The translations under genes were made by a program, and so were the position numbers. A stretch of 64,000 bases of DNA from an uncultured Prevotellaceae bacterium (GTDB taxonomy: Bacteria > Bacteroidota > Bacteroidia > Bacteroidales > Bacteroidaceae): positions 62,001 through 126,000 of the forward strand of contig OMXS01000007.1 of the NCBI GenBank assembly GCA_900315095.1. Reading direction: 5' to 3'. Shown here piece by piece: positions 24,217 to 33,723 of this stretch. Each line of letters starts with the position of its first letter. Position 1 is the stretch's first letter. The notes under the pieces are model-generated. The model made no database searches, was not told where the DNA came from, and saw only the letters and a program-made list of their open reading frames with translations.

Positions 24217-25239
24217 ATGGCAAAAATCGTAACATTGGGCGAGATAATGCTTCGCCTTTCTCCACAGGGAAATGACCGTTTCATACAAAGTGAAAGCTTC
24301 CGCATTATTCCTGGTGGCGGCGAGGCCAACGTGGCAATATCTGTTGCCAACTATGGTCATGATGCTTATTTCGTATCAAAGCTGCCAAAGCATGAGATTG
24401 GACAGATAGCAGTAAACGCTCTTCGCCGATATGGCGTGAATACTCAGTTCGTTGCTCGTGGTGGCGACCGTGTAGGCCTTTACTATGCTGAGACAGGTGC
24501 CAGCATGCGCCCTTCAAAGGTGATTTACGACCGCGCTCATAGTGCTATCGCAGAGGCTGATGCTTCAGATTTCGACTTTGATGCTATCATGGAAGGTGCT
24601 CAGTGGTTTCATTGGTCTGGCATCACTCCAGCCATCTCTGACAAGGCAGCCGAACTGACACGTCTTGCTTGTGAAGCAGCTAAGCGTCATGGCGTTACTG
24701 TAAGCGTCGACCTTAACTTCCGTAAGAAGCTATGGACGAGCGAGAAGGCTATCTCTATCATGCGTCCTCTGATGCAATATGTTGATGTATGCATCGGTAA
24801 TGAGGAGGATGCTGAGCTTTGCCTTGGCTTCAAACCAGATGCAGATGTTGAGGGTGGCAAGACAGATGCTAGCGGTTATGAGAAAATCTTCAAGCAGATG
24901 AAGGAGGAGTTTGGATTCAAGTATGTTGTTTCTACACTTCGTGAGTCGTTCTCTGCTACATTCAACGGATGGAAGGCACTCATCTATAATGGTGAGGAGT
25001 TCTATCAAAGCAAACGCTACGAAATCAATCCTATCATCGACCGCGTTGGTGGCGGAGACTCATTCTCAGGCGGTCTCATCCACGGCCTTCTCACCAAGAA
25101 TACACAAGGCGAGGCACTCGAGTTTGCTGTTGCAGCATCTGCTTTGAAACACACCATCAATGGCGACTTCAACCTCGTGTCTGTTGACGAAGTGGAGTCT
25201 CTGGCAGGTGGAAATGCTAACGGTCGTGTTCAACGATAG
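24217..25239 (+). CDS. kdgK: 2-keto-3-deoxygluconate kinase (PfkB family)
   Basis: The 340-residue PfkB-type sugar kinase starts MAKIVTLGEIMLRLSPQGNDRF and has the ribokinase signatures GGGEANVAIS near the N-terminus and GGGDSFSGGLIHGLL near the C-terminus, whose aspartate is the catalytic base. It phosphorylates KDG to KDPG, the step between UxaA and Eda. A longer frame to 24076 would cover the promoter and operator, so I chose ATG 24217. The leader is about 50 bases. Confidence 0.92.
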   Translation: MAKIVTLGEIMLRLSPQGNDRFIQSESFRIIPGGGEANVAISVANYGHDAYFVSKLPKHEIGQIAVNALRRYGVNTQFVARGGDRVGLYYAETGASMRPSKVIYDRAHSAIAEADASDFDFDAIMEGAQWFHWSGITPAISDKAAELTRLACEAAKRHGVTVSVDLNFRKKLWTSEKAISIMRPLMQYVDVCIGNEEDAELCLGFKPDADVEGGKTDASGYEKIFKQMKEEFGFKYVVSTLRESFSATFNGWKALIYNGEEFYQSKRYEINPIIDRVGGGDSFSGGLIHGLLTKNTQGEALEFAVAASALKHTINGDFNLVSVDEVESLAGGNANGRVQR

Positions 25240-25288
25240 ATTAATTTGACAATTTGACGATTTCACAATTTGACAATAGAATGCTGCC
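25240..25288. repeat. left flank of the four-helix-bundle cassette
   Basis: Repeated CAATTTGAC and GATTTCACAATTTGAC words. Read on the other strand they give AAATCGTCAAATTGTCAAAT, which resembles the right flank at 25661-25715. Confidence 0.5.
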
Positions 25289-25660
25289 ATGACCGAACTG
25301 GAGTTGAAGGAAAGGTTCAAACATTTCTCATTGAGAATAATAAATATGGTGGATTCTATGCCAAATACAATATCTGGCAGGGCAATTGCTGCTCAGGTTA
25401 TACGTTCGGGAACTTCACCTGCCGCGAACTATCGTGCAGCTTGTATCGGAAAGTCTGAAAAGGATTTCTTGAACAAACTGAAAATGGTGGAAGAAGAACT
25501 TGATGAAACATGCCATTGGCTTGAAGTAATCATGGATTCGGAGATGCTCCCGCGAAAGAGGGTAGAACCATTGTTTGATGAATGTGGTGAGTTGTTGAGA
25601 ATCATAGTTAGTTCTATAATATCAACTCGTAAACACCTTTCGCAAATGCCTAATCAATGA
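25289..25660 (+). CDS. four-helix-bundle protein (23S rRNA intervening-sequence / S23 family)
   Basis: The 123-residue protein has the conserved core of this family: ERFKHFSLRIINMVDSMP, then VIRSGTSPAANYRAA, SEKDFLNKLKMVEEELDET and RIIVSSIIST. The family was first seen inside 23S rRNA intervening sequences and is related to the Avd accessory protein of diversity-generating retroelements. Most members have no known function and are scattered between ordinary genes in Bacteroidetes. Here it sits between kdgK and eda, with A/T-rich repeated words on both sides, and interrupts a catabolic operon to which it has no evident metabolic link. It seems intact. Confidence 0.85.
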   Translation: MTELELKERFKHFSLRIINMVDSMPNTISGRAIAAQVIRSGTSPAANYRAACIGKSEKDFLNKLKMVEEELDETCHWLEVIMDSEMLPRKRVEPLFDECGELLRIIVSSIISTRKHLSQMPNQ

Positions 25661-25715
25661 AATCGCGAATAATAAATCGTAAAATAGTAAAATCGTAAAA
25701 TAGTAAAATATATCT
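25661..25715. repeat. right flank of the four-helix-bundle cassette
   Basis: Repeats of AATCGTAAAATAGTAAAAT (two nearly exact copies, about 25675-25710), an imperfect inverse of the left flank at 25240-25288. Confidence 0.55.
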
Positions 25716-26384
25716 ATGGCAAAGTTTGATAAAATCGCTGTATTAAAGAAGATTGGCGATACAGGTATGGTTCCTGTATTTTATAATAAAGACCTAGAGA
25801 TTTGCAAGAACGTGGTGAAGGCTTGCTACGAGGGTGGTGTTCGCGCTTTCGAGTTCACCAATCGTGGCGACTTCGCTCAGGAGGTGTTTGGCGAGCTTGT
25901 TAAGTGGGCAGACAAAGAGTGTCCTGAACTTGCTCTTGGTATCGGTAGCGTTGTAGACGCACCAACGGCAGCCCTCTACATACAGCTGGGCGCTAACTTC
26001 GTTGTTGGTCCTCTCTTCAACCCGGACATCGCACCTGTTTGCAACCGCCGTCTCGTTCCTTACTGCCCAGGTTGTGGCACACCATCGGAAATCGGCAAGG
26101 CTCAGGAGTTGGGTTGCGACCTCACAAAACTCTTCCCTGGCGATGTTTACACTCCGAAGATGGTGAAGGGTCTTATGGCACCAATGAAGTGGTCGAAGAT
26201 CATGGTTACTGGCGGTGTTGCTCCTGAGAAAGAGAATCTCGAGGCATGGTTTAAGGCTGGCGTCTTCTGCGTGGGTATGGGCTCAAAGCTCTTCCCTAAA
26301 GATAAGGTAGCAGCAGGCGACTGGCAGTATGTAACAGATAAATGCAAGGAGGCATTAGGTTACGTTGCTGAGGCACGCAAGTAA
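25716..26384 (+). CDS. eda: 2-dehydro-3-deoxyphosphogluconate aldolase
   Basis: The 222-residue class I aldolase has the Schiff-base lysine K138 in [10 protein letters not shown] and the catalytic E46 in FEFTNRG. Also present are [22 protein letters not shown] and the phosphate-binding MVTGGV. It splits KDPG into pyruvate and glyceraldehyde-3-phosphate, ending the uronate route fed by UxaA and KdgK. It probably belongs to the kdgK operon despite the four-helix-bundle gene in between. The frame of the sensor kinase gene begins within its last codons. Confidence 0.95.
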   Translation: MAKFDKIAVLKKIGDTGMVPVFYNKDLEICKNVVKACYEGGVRAFEFTNRGDFAQEVFGELVKWADKECPELALGIGSVVDAPTAALYIQLGANFVVGPLFNPDIAPVCNRRLVPYCPGCGTPSEIGKAQELGCDLTKLFPGDVYTPKMVKGLMAPMKWSKIMVTGGVAPEKENLEAWFKAGVFCVGMGSKLFPKDKVAAGDWQYVTDKCKEALGYVAEARK

Positions 26385-29300
26385 TAAATCATTAACAAAA
26401 GGCTTGGTATGGTTTGTAGCCATATTGGGCCTTTTGTGTTTTTCAGCCTGTCAAGACAATCCCAATAGGGCAGAAGTGGACAGGTTGAACTCTATATCTT
26501 ATGCCTACCATTACAAAAACATAGACTCTACCATTCATTATGCCAATGCTGCGTTGCTCCTTTCCGACAAATATGATGGAGGCAAGGCAGAGGCACTTAA
26601 CAATTTAGCCTTTGCAAGTATAGCAAGGATGGATTATCGTGATGCGTTCAGGCAGCTGGACAGCATCGTTGGCATTACCAACAATCAGGTGGAACTCCTG
26701 ATTTCTAACATTCAGCAAATGCGTCTTTGCCAGCGCGAGTCACACAACAAGGAATTCTACGACTATCTTGAGAATGCGCGTAAATGCCTAAAGCGTATCA
26801 ACGAGTCGCGTGACATGCTCACCGAGAGGCAACTCCATCGTATGGTTTATGCCGAGAGTGAACTGGCCATAGTTACCTCTACCTATTATTATTATGTGGG
26901 ACTTGAGAAAGAGTCGAAGGCGGCGCTTCTTGAAATAGACGCCGACGGCGAGATACAGAAAGACTCGGCGCAGCTCATGAACTACCTCTACCAGATAGGT
27001 GCCGGCGGAATAATAACTGAAGGCACGCAGGCGGAGATTTACCAAGCAGAATGGGACTATCTTGTGAGATGCTACATGCTTGCCAAGCAGAGCGGAAGTG
27101 TGTATTGGGAGGCCAATTCCCTTCAGGCAATGAGCGAGCATCTTCAAGAAAAGGCGAGCAGGGACAAACTGATAGCAGACAACCTCTCGTCGATAAAATA
27201 CATCAACGATGACAACATGCCAGACAGTCTTCTTGCTGGCAACCTCGCACAGAAGTCGCTTCAACTTTTTCAAGGACTTGGCGACGTTTACCAGACGGCA
27301 GGTTCCTATCGTACACTTGCGTCATGCTACTGGGGTGTGGGCGATTACCATTCGGCTCTTATTTGCCTTGAGGATGCGCTGAACAAGGACAAACGCATAG
27401 AGCAGGCACCCGACCTTGTTGCAAGTATTCGCGAGCAATTGTCGCTCGTATGCTCTGCTATGGATGAGAAACCGAACAGCGACTATAACAGAAACATATA
27501 TCTTGACCTTCAGGACATGACTCGTCAGGACCGTCACCTGGAGGCACGTGCGGAGCAACTCGACCGTTCTTCTCGACAACTGAACATGATGATTGCGGCG
27601 GTGCTCTTCATGATACTTTTCAGCGTTGTGCTGATGTTCCTCTTCTATTATTTAGGGCGCACGAAACAAAGGAAGAACAATCTTGACTCTCTGCTTCAAC
27701 CGCTAGAGCAATGGAGAGCCGATAATCTATTGGCCAACAACGCTTTAGACGAGAAATACGAAGAGATAAACGAGGCTTATGCTCTTAACGTTATCCACAT
27801 AGCAAATAACAAGAAGCAGAACCTTGAAAACCGCGCAAAGATATTCCTTGTGAACAGCATCATGCCTTTCATCGACCGTATGATTCATGAGGTGAACAGG
27901 CTTAAGAATGCTGACGAACCAGCCAATGTGAGGGCAGAGAGATATAATTATGTGGCAGAACTGACCGACAAGATAAACGACTATAACAACGTTCTCACGC
28001 AATGGATTCAGTTGCGAAAGGGCGACCTTAGCATGCATGTTGAGAGTTTCCCGCTTCAAGAGACTTTTGATGTGGTGCAGAAGGGCCGAATGTCGTTCCA
28101 GTTGAAGGGCATAAACCTCGAAATAGAACCTACAGAACTCACCGTTAAGGCCGACCGCGTGCTCACGCTCTTCATGCTGAACACCCTTGCTGACAATGCG
28201 AGGAAATTCACTCCGGAAGGCGGCACCGTGAACATCTTCTCTTCCTCGACAGACGAGTATGTGGAGATTTCCGTCAAGGATACAGGCAAGGGAATGTCGG
28301 CGGAGGAACTTTCTGGCATCTTCGACCATAAGGTTTATAACGGTCATGGATTTGGCCTTATGAACTGCAAGGGAATCATAGAGAAATACCGAAAGATGAG
28401 CCAGATTTTCAACGTATGCAAACTATCGGCAGAAAGCGAGGAAGGCAAGGGCAGCCGTTTCTTCTTCCGCTTGCCTCATGGTGTTGTGCGAATGGTTATG
28501 GTGCTCTTTATGGCTTTCTCTGCCCAATATATGTGTGCCGTTGAATCACCTCAGAAAAAGGCTTCTGTCTATGCCGATAGCGCCTATTATTCAAACATCA
28601 ACGGCAATTACGAGAAGACTCTACAGTTCTCCGACAGCGTGCGCAAGTACCTCAATCTTAGGTACAAGCAGTTGAAGCCGGAGGGGAAGATGCTTATGGC
28701 AAGAGACGGCGACACCAAAACAGAACCAGCCGAGATTACATGGTTCCGCGATGGCATTGACATCGATTATGACGTGATACTCGATATTCGCAATGAGAGT
28801 GCCGTGGCGGCACTTGCCCTGCATGACTGGTCGCTTTACAGATACAACAACCGCATCTACACCATGCTGTTCAAGGAGAAGTCGGCAGACAAGAGTCTTG
28901 CGGAGTATTGCCGAGCCATGCAAACGTCTGAGTCGAACAAGTCTATCGCCGTGGTAATGCTTGTGCTGCTGCTCATTCTCATACTGATAGCTTACTATTT
29001 CCTCTACTATCGCCATCGCATTAATTATAGTTATTGCATGGAACAGGTGGGATACATAAACGACATATTGCTAAGCGAGCGAAGCGACGAGGAAAAACTG
29101 TCGCTCATCAAGCCTATCTCTACAAGCAAGTATCCCGAGTCTTTACGCGAAATAGTGGGCAAGGTGAGGGCAGCGCTTGAGTCGTCGGTGAAGAACTCCA
29201 AGGAGAAGCAGGACATCATAGAACTGGCGGAAGACGAGCGCAGGCGTGCCGAACTCGAGGACGACAAGCTTCATGTGAGTAATAATGTACTCGACAACTG

Positions 29301-29877
29301 CCTTAGCACCTTGAAACACGAAACTATGTACTATCCATCGCGCATACGCCAGATTGTTGACGAAATGAACGATGGGAACACATCGGAAGAACCCAAGCGT
29401 CTGCAGGCGATTGACGAACTGGTGGCTTATTATAAGGAACTCTACGGCATACTCAGCGCTCAGGCAATGAGACAGGTGAACGCCGTGAAGAATAAGTGCC
29501 AGGTGGTGAGTGTGAACGAGATAATGAACACCAAGGAAGAGGGTGTCTATGCTATGGGCGACCCACTCATGTTGAAGCATCTTTTCGACACCTTGCAAAA
29601 GCAGAACAATGCGCCGTTTGCTAGTGTCAGCATCACTCAGAAAGAGGGCGACTATCTAGTGTTCCGCCTTGGAATGGAGAACCTTAAGTTCCGCGAGTTC
29701 TTTGTTCCGTCGATGCAGAACATTCCTTTCCTGATATGCCGTCAGATAGTGAGAGAGAACAGCGAAAGCACCAACCGAAGAGGATGCGGCATTGTGGCTC
29801 AGCCGTCGGATACAGGTGGCTCAATAGTAACCGTCACTCTGGCCGCCGCAAAGGGTAAACAACATACAAATAATTAA
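26365..29877 (+). CDS. large membrane histidine-kinase-like lipoprotein (DUF5112/DUF5113 type)
   Basis: The 1170-residue protein has a lipobox (LCFSAC, C29) and then TPR-like helices to about 400. A membrane helix (408-431), a coiled coil, and a GHKL ATPase domain follow, the last with N box [10 protein letters not shown] (606-615), DTGKGM (639-644) and GHGFGL (660-665). A second hydrophobic segment (706-725) looks like a signal peptide. Next come a periplasmic part, a third membrane helix (861-885) and a second cytoplasmic part. The first half shows no obvious H box; [12 protein letters not shown] (H985) in the second half does. The second ATPase-like end lacks clear N and G boxes. The start appears to be TTG 26365, overlapping eda by 20 bp, because only this start supplies charges before the lipobox. 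The response regulator follows. Confidence 0.75.
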   Translation: MLRHASNKSLTKGLVWFVAILGLLCFSACQDNPNRAEVDRLNSISYAYHYKNIDSTIHYANAALLLSDKYDGGKAEALNNLAFASIARMDYRDAFRQLDSIVGITNNQVELLISNIQQMRLCQRESHNKEFYDYLENARKCLKRINESRDMLTERQLHRMVYAESELAIVTSTYYYYVGLEKESKAALLEIDADGEIQKDSAQLMNYLYQIGAGGIITEGTQAEIYQAEWDYLVRCYMLAKQSGSVYWEANSLQAMSEHLQEKASRDKLIADNLSSIKYINDDNMPDSLLAGNLAQKSLQLFQGLGDVYQTAGSYRTLASCYWGVGDYHSALICLEDALNKDKRIEQAPDLVASIREQLSLVCSAMDEKPNSDYNRNIYLDLQDMTRQDRHLEARAEQLDRSSRQLNMMIAAVLFMILFSVVLMFLFYYLGRTKQRKNNLDSLLQPLEQWRADNLLANNALDEKYEEINEAYALNVIHIANNKKQNLENRAKIFLVNSIMPFIDRMIHEVNRLKNADEPANVRAERYNYVAELTDKINDYNNVLTQWIQLRKGDLSMHVESFPLQETFDVVQKGRMSFQLKGINLEIEPTELTVKADRVLTLFMLNTLADNARKFTPEGGTVNIFSSSTDEYVEISVKDTGKGMSAEELSGIFDHKVYNGHGFGLMNCKGIIEKYRKMSQIFNVCKLSAESEEGKGSRFFFRLPHGVVRMVMVLFMAFSAQYMCAVESPQKKASVYADSAYYSNINGNYEKTLQFSDSVRKYLNLRYKQLKPEGKMLMARDGDTKTEPAEITWFRDGIDIDYDVILDIRNESAVAALALHDWSLYRYNNRIYTMLFKEKSADKSLAEYCRAMQTSESNKSIAVVMLVLLLILILIAYYFLYYRHRINYSYCMEQVGYINDILLSERSDEEKLSLIKPISTSKYPESLREIVGKVRAALESSVKNSKEKQDIIELAEDERRRAELEDDKLHVSNNVLDNCLSTLKHETMYYPSRIRQIVDEMNDGNTSEEPKRLQAIDELVAYYKELYGILSAQAMRQVNAVKNKCQVVSVNEIMNTKEEGVYAMGDPLMLKHLFDTLQKQNNAPFASVSITQKEGDYLVFRLGMENLKFREFFVPSMQNIPFLICRQIVRENSESTNRRGCGIVAQPSDTGGSIVTVTLAAAKGKQHTNN

Positions 29878-29910
29878 CTCAAGTTTCGCATGTTAATAAG
29901 AAGATATACG

Positions 29911-30034
29911 AAGATAAAGGGAGATAGTCGCCTGACGGCGACGGGAGATAGAGGACATCGCCTTGGTTGCGTTTATCACGCGGCAAAACTAATGTCTTTT
30001 ACCTCCCTCTATCTGCTTTTATCTCCCTCTATCT
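29911..30034. repeat. inverted-repeat element between kinase and regulator genes
   Basis: The left arm (29911-29958) is built on AAGATAAAGGGAGATAG and GGGAGATAGAGGACAT. The right arm (29992-30034) carries ATGTC, TACCTCCCTCTATCT and TTATCTCCCTCTATCT, its inverse. Inside the left arm is a perfect hairpin, GTCGCC/GGCGAC (29927-29942). A further GCAAG/CTTGC stem lies at 30039-30053. No coding frame is present. Confidence 0.55.
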
Positions 30035-30103
30035 ACAGAGCAAGCGAAGCTTGCGAAAGTTGAAACAATTAAAACTTGAAGAATCAAAAAAACTAATATA
30101 TCT

Positions 30104-30835
30104 ATGGAAAATTTTAAAGTGATTATCGTCGAGGATGTGGCACTCGAACTTAAAGGCACCGAAGGAATATTCCGCAACGACATTCCCGAGGCAGAGATAA
30201 TAGGAACAGCAGACAGCGAGGTGGCTTACTGGAGGCTCATGAAGCAGCAGAAGCCCGACATGGTGTTGCTCGACCTTGGACTTGGAGGCTCAACGACCGT
30301 GGGCGTGGAGATATGCCGGCAGACAAAGGAGATGTATCCTGCAATCAAGATACTGATATTCACGGGCGAGATTCTCAACGAGAAACTATGGGTTGACGTG
30401 CTCGATGCAGGTTGTGACGGTATATGCCTGAAGAGTGGCGAACTGCTCACACGCGGCGATGTGGTCAGCGTGATGGCAGGCAAGAAGATGGTGTTCAACC
30501 AACCCATTCTCGAGAAAATCATCGAGCGCTTCAAGCATAGCGTGAGCAACCAGCTGATGAGGCAGGAGGCACTCGTGGATTATGAGATTGACGAATACGA
30601 TGAGCGTTTCCTTCGCCATCTTGCTCTTGGCTACACTAAGGAGCAGATAACTAATCTCAGGGGAATGCCTTTCGGAGTGAAAAGCCTTGAAAAGCGCCAG
30701 AACGAACTTGTGCAGAAACTGTTCCCCTCGGGGCGTGGTGTGAACGGTGCGGGAATCAACGCTACAAGACTTGTTGTAAGGGCTCTCGAACTGCGCATCA
30801 TCGACCTTGACAACCTACAGCCAGACGAAGAATGA
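30104..30835 (+). CDS. response regulator with C-terminal helix-turn-helix-like domain
   Basis: The 243-residue protein has a receiver domain at 1-125, with acidic pocket E10-D11, phosphoacceptor D57 in VLLDLGLGG, T87 in IFTGE and K110 in ICLKSGE. A divergent LuxR-like helix-turn-helix follows (about 163-207, DERFLRHLALGYTKEQITNL). It is the likely partner of the kinase-like protein upstream, and its DNA targets are unknown. It overlaps the next gene by 4 bp, which ties that membrane protein to the same signalling unit. Confidence 0.85.
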   Translation: MENFKVIIVEDVALELKGTEGIFRNDIPEAEIIGTADSEVAYWRLMKQQKPDMVLLDLGLGGSTTVGVEICRQTKEMYPAIKILIFTGEILNEKLWVDVLDAGCDGICLKSGELLTRGDVVSVMAGKKMVFNQPILEKIIERFKHSVSNQLMRQEALVDYEIDEYDERFLRHLALGYTKEQITNLRGMPFGVKSLEKRQNELVQKLFPSGRGVNGAGINATRLVVRALELRIIDLDNLQPDEE

Positions 30836-31437
30836 CACTAAAAAAGACCATAACCGTTGCATGCGTGGCGATACTGATTGCCAACCTGCTGCTCGTGCTG
30901 CTCTCGTGGATAATAAGCGCCATAGGAGTGGCTGGGGTGCGCTCGTTGATAAGCAGCGAAGGTCTCAGGTGGTTTCTCAGCCGTTACGTCGACATCATTG
31001 CCACGCCATTGCTGGCATGGTTTCTGCTGCTTTCCATTGCCTATAGCTGTTATGAGGGAAGCGGATTGTCGCTGGCGTTATGCCGAGCGCTGAAGGGAGA
31101 GAAACTGGAGTTCAAGCAGAGGCTCGGAATAAGGGTTGCGCTGATAGTGCTTGTGGTAATCATAGCCAACACGCTGCTTCTGCTGCTCACTCCGCATGCC
31201 GTTCTGCTTAGTCCTTCAGGCGATATTTTCCCGTCGCCTTTCAGCAAAAGCATTGTTCCGATTGTTGCGGGTGCTGTATCCTTGGTCTCTTTCGCTTATG
31301 GCCTTGCAGGCGGTACCATAAACAACATTGATACCGCCTTCAAGACACTTTATTGTAAGTTACCGTCGTTGTTGCCGGTACTCATTCTCTATATCTTTGC
31401 CGCGCAGTTGTACGCCTGCATCTGCTTTGTGTTCTGA
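30832..31437 (+). CDS. half-length AbgT-like membrane protein
   Basis: The 201-residue protein has about five hydrophobic helices. The second half (SPFSKSIVPIVAGAV, then FAYGLAGGTINN and ILYIFAAQLYA) follows the pattern of AbgT-family p-aminobenzoyl-glutamate transporters, which are normally about 500 residues. Either this is a short relative that works as an oligomer or a remnant, though the frame is clean and translationally coupled to the regulator gene. The match is from memory of the family pattern, so the assignment is tentative. The stop codon directly abuts the convergent gene. Confidence 0.6.
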   Translation: MTLKKTITVACVAILIANLLLVLLSWIISAIGVAGVRSLISSEGLRWFLSRYVDIIATPLLAWFLLLSIAYSCYEGSGLSLALCRALKGEKLEFKQRLGIRVALIVLVVIIANTLLLLLTPHAVLLSPSGDIFPSPFSKSIVPIVAGAVSLVSFAYGLAGGTINNIDTAFKTLYCKLPSLLPVLILYIFAAQLYACICFVF

Positions 31438-32196
31438 CTATTTTAATCTATAGAACACGCCGATAGTGCCGTAGATAGGGTAGAGGGTTTGCTCAACGGT
31501 TTTGAAGTCTTTCTTGAAGATGCCGTTGAGACCCCAGTTGAGGTCGGCCGATACACCGAAGCGTTGGCTGAACTGCCAGTCAACACCAGCCGCAATGCCG
31601 AACTGAAGGCTACGCATGTCGTCGCTGAAGTCGTAGGTGGCACGCTCGTCTTCCTTGCTGCCCATGGTCACCTTAGGACCCGTCGGGTCGCCCTGGCGCA
31701 GATAACCGTCATATACGTAACCCTCGAAACTCTTGTCAAGAAGAACCGACATGTAAGGGCCTGCCTTCAGCAGCACCTTCTCGCCAATGCTATAGGTGGC
31801 CTCTACGGGTATGGTTATCATCCATTCTCTAGACCTTTGGCGCACGCGGCCGGTATACATACCGTCGAGCATGCTGTCGCCCTTCTTCACCTCCATGTGG
31901 TACATCTTAGTGGTTATCTCGACGTTCAGCGCCTTGTTCTCAACGCGAAAACCTGCCATCACGCCAAAGTTGTTCTTGATTGGCATCCATGCATCGCCGC
32001 CAGCCATAAACGAAGGTGTGAGGCAGAATTTGTCGAGGCTTCTGATAGAGGCGGGCATGCCTAACGGGGCGGTGCCTCCGAGGTTGTATCCAAAACGAAG
32101 TTTCAGGCCCAGGTCGTCGCCTATATTGCCTGCCATAGTGCGGCATTGCCATTGCATCGCGAGCAACGCGAACATCAGTATTATAGTCTTTTTCAT
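31438..32196 (-). CDS. PorT-like outer membrane beta-barrel protein
   Basis: The 252-residue exported protein has a signal peptide (MKKTIILMFALLAMQWQC) followed by amphipathic strands and a C-terminal strand ending in GTIGVFYRLK, typical of small eight-strand outer membrane barrels in Bacteroidetes. Phrases such as EWMITIPVEATYSIGEKVLLKAGPYM and FGVSADLNWGLNGIF fit the PorT/outer-membrane-beta-barrel family. Function unknown. Its ATG overlaps the stop codon of the upstream PCMD lipoprotein gene by 4 bp, so the two are made together. Confidence 0.8.
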   Translation of the reverse strand: MKKTIILMFALLAMQWQCRTMAGNIGDDLGLKLRFGYNLGGTAPLGMPASIRSLDKFCLTPSFMAGGDAWMPIKNNFGVMAGFRVENKALNVEITTKMYHMEVKKGDSMLDGMYTGRVRQRSREWMITIPVEATYSIGEKVLLKAGPYMSVLLDKSFEGYVYDGYLRQGDPTGPKVTMGSKEDERATYDFSDDMRSLQFGIAAGVDWQFSQRFGVSADLNWGLNGIFKKDFKTVEQTLYPIYGTIGVFYRLK

Positions 32197-33380
32197 TGCT
32201 TGCCCTCCTCTTCTAAATCATCATTTTTTTCTATAGATATATCCACATCGTCTATATAAAGCGTGCTGCCAATGGCTCCGCAGAAGAGTGCTCCGTCCTT
32301 GCTCGACGAGAACACCAGAGCCAGATTGTATCCGTAATTATCAAGCAGGTTGTCGTCGACAGGGGCGATTTCTTCGAAGAACATCTCGAACGGCTTCCAT
32401 GTTTCGGTAGGCGGTAGCGACTCCACTCGAGCCTTGCTCACAACATACTTGCTTGTCAGCACGTTGCCGCCATCGAGAACCACGGGGTTGCCGTTTTCGT
32501 CCTTGTTGCGGTAGAGCACGGCGTAGATGTCTGCCTCGTCGGTCTTTCCCGGCACAACATCGTTCACCTCGTTGCGGTAAACAGGGCCTGGAGTGTATTT
32601 ATAGTATCCCTTCACTTTCAGCGGTTTTGCCGGGAATGCGAAGTCCTTGCCCATAAGTGTCGATTCGAGTGAACTTGTGAGCGCCTTGTCCACGTCGAAG
32701 GCGCCGATGAAGAGGTTGCCGGCTGCCATGTATTTCTTAAGGGCCTCTGCCAGTGGGCCAGCGGATAATGTCCTCATGCGCACGCATTTGCCTTCATGTC
32801 CGTTGTCAAATGGCACTGTGGGGTATTCATCGGGAGAGAGATTGCTGTTGCCCATGCCGAATCCCTGGTTTCCTGTTGCCCAAACGCTGCGTTTGTTGCC
32901 GCTGCGGTCATACTCGAACCAAGAGTAATATTTGTAGTTGATGAACAGCATGCTGCCGTCCACTATTTCGTAATTCTCGAAGTCGAACTCCACTTTTGGC
33001 ATCTCAGCCTCGCGGAATTCAACGGTATAAGTTCTCGACCACTGGCCGTCCTCCGATGTCACCTTGTATGTCACGGGACCGTTGCTGAAGTCCTGCATAG
33101 AACCGTTGGCAGGCTCTATAGTGGCTCCCGGCGTGAGTGTGAACTGAAGAGGGATTTGGGGCAGCGACAATAGCGATTTAACGTTGAAAACGATTTGGCT
33201 GCTGCTCGCCAGCACATTGTCCTGACGCATGTCTGTCTCGGGCTGGTAGAAGCAGTCCTTGTAGTCGTCGCCTTCAACCCAGACGCTCAGGATGTCGCAT
33301 TCTGCATTCTTCGCCTCGTCCTTGAAGCACGAAGTAAGCAGCAGCGTTGAAAATAGCAATATTACTGTTAAGTATCTCAT
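32193..33380 (-). CDS. PCMD domain lipoprotein
   Basis: The 395-residue lipoprotein has lipobox LLTSC (C18). The N-terminal third is Ig-like, with PATTERN-type strands such as TPGATIEPANGSMQDF, and the C-terminal region resembles the putative carbohydrate metabolism domain. It contains WKPFEMFFEEI, LALVFSSSKDGALFCGA and a final GSTLYIDDVDI, the usual ending of this domain. It is probably surface-exposed and may bind glycans. It is the first gene of a two-gene operon with the beta-barrel gene, which could be its outer membrane partner. Confidence 0.8.
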   Translation of the reverse strand: MRYLTVILLFSTLLLTSCFKDEAKNAECDILSVWVEGDDYKDCFYQPETDMRQDNVLASSSQIVFNVKSLLSLPQIPLQFTLTPGATIEPANGSMQDFSNGPVTYKVTSEDGQWSRTYTVEFREAEMPKVEFDFENYEIVDGSMLFINYKYYSWFEYDRSGNKRSVWATGNQGFGMGNSNLSPDEYPTVPFDNGHEGKCVRMRTLSAGPLAEALKKYMAAGNLFIGAFDVDKALTSSLESTLMGKDFAFPAKPLKVKGYYKYTPGPVYRNEVNDVVPGKTDEADIYAVLYRNKDENGNPVVLDGGNVLTSKYVVSKARVESLPPTETWKPFEMFFEEIAPVDDNLLDNYGYNLALVFSSSKDGALFCGAIGSTLYIDDVDISIEKNDDLEEEGKQ

Positions 33381-33407
33381 TGTTAATGTAAGGTTTTAAA
33401 TTGTCCG

Positions 33408-33439
33408 CGAAGTTAACGCTTTTTATCCGATTGTGCAAA
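33408..33439 (-). promoter_or_regulatory. PCMD operon promoter, variant -7 box
   Basis: Minus-strand TAACTTCG (33408-33415) with TTTG (33436-33439), spacer 20 bp. The C in place of T in the -7 box is shared with a less certain site upstream of the plug-like gene (63660-63667). Confidence 0.5.
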
Positions 33440-33723
33440 TTAATGGTGATTTTTGTGGTATATCATTCCCATTTATGCATGTTTTGCTCCGTCATTGCAT
33501 ACTAGTGAGGGGACGAAAGGTGCCGAATAGGGAGTTCAAGGGGCATCAGTTAATTTACTGCAAAGTTACAACGAGAAATGTGAAATGCCAAAAATCGGGC
33601 GGTCGCAACTTGTAAAAATATATTAAAGAAATGGTATTTTACTCTTAAAAATTATAAAATATTCTATAATTCACACGATGCCATGGACTTGCGTGAATCT
33701 CAAAAATGCAGCAGTGGGGACTC
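33440..33723. other. gene-free stretch left of the second inverted-repeat element
   Basis: No coding frame is convincing. An imperfect TTCACACG/CGTGAA pair (about 33670-33697) is the only structure noted. Confidence 0.35.
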
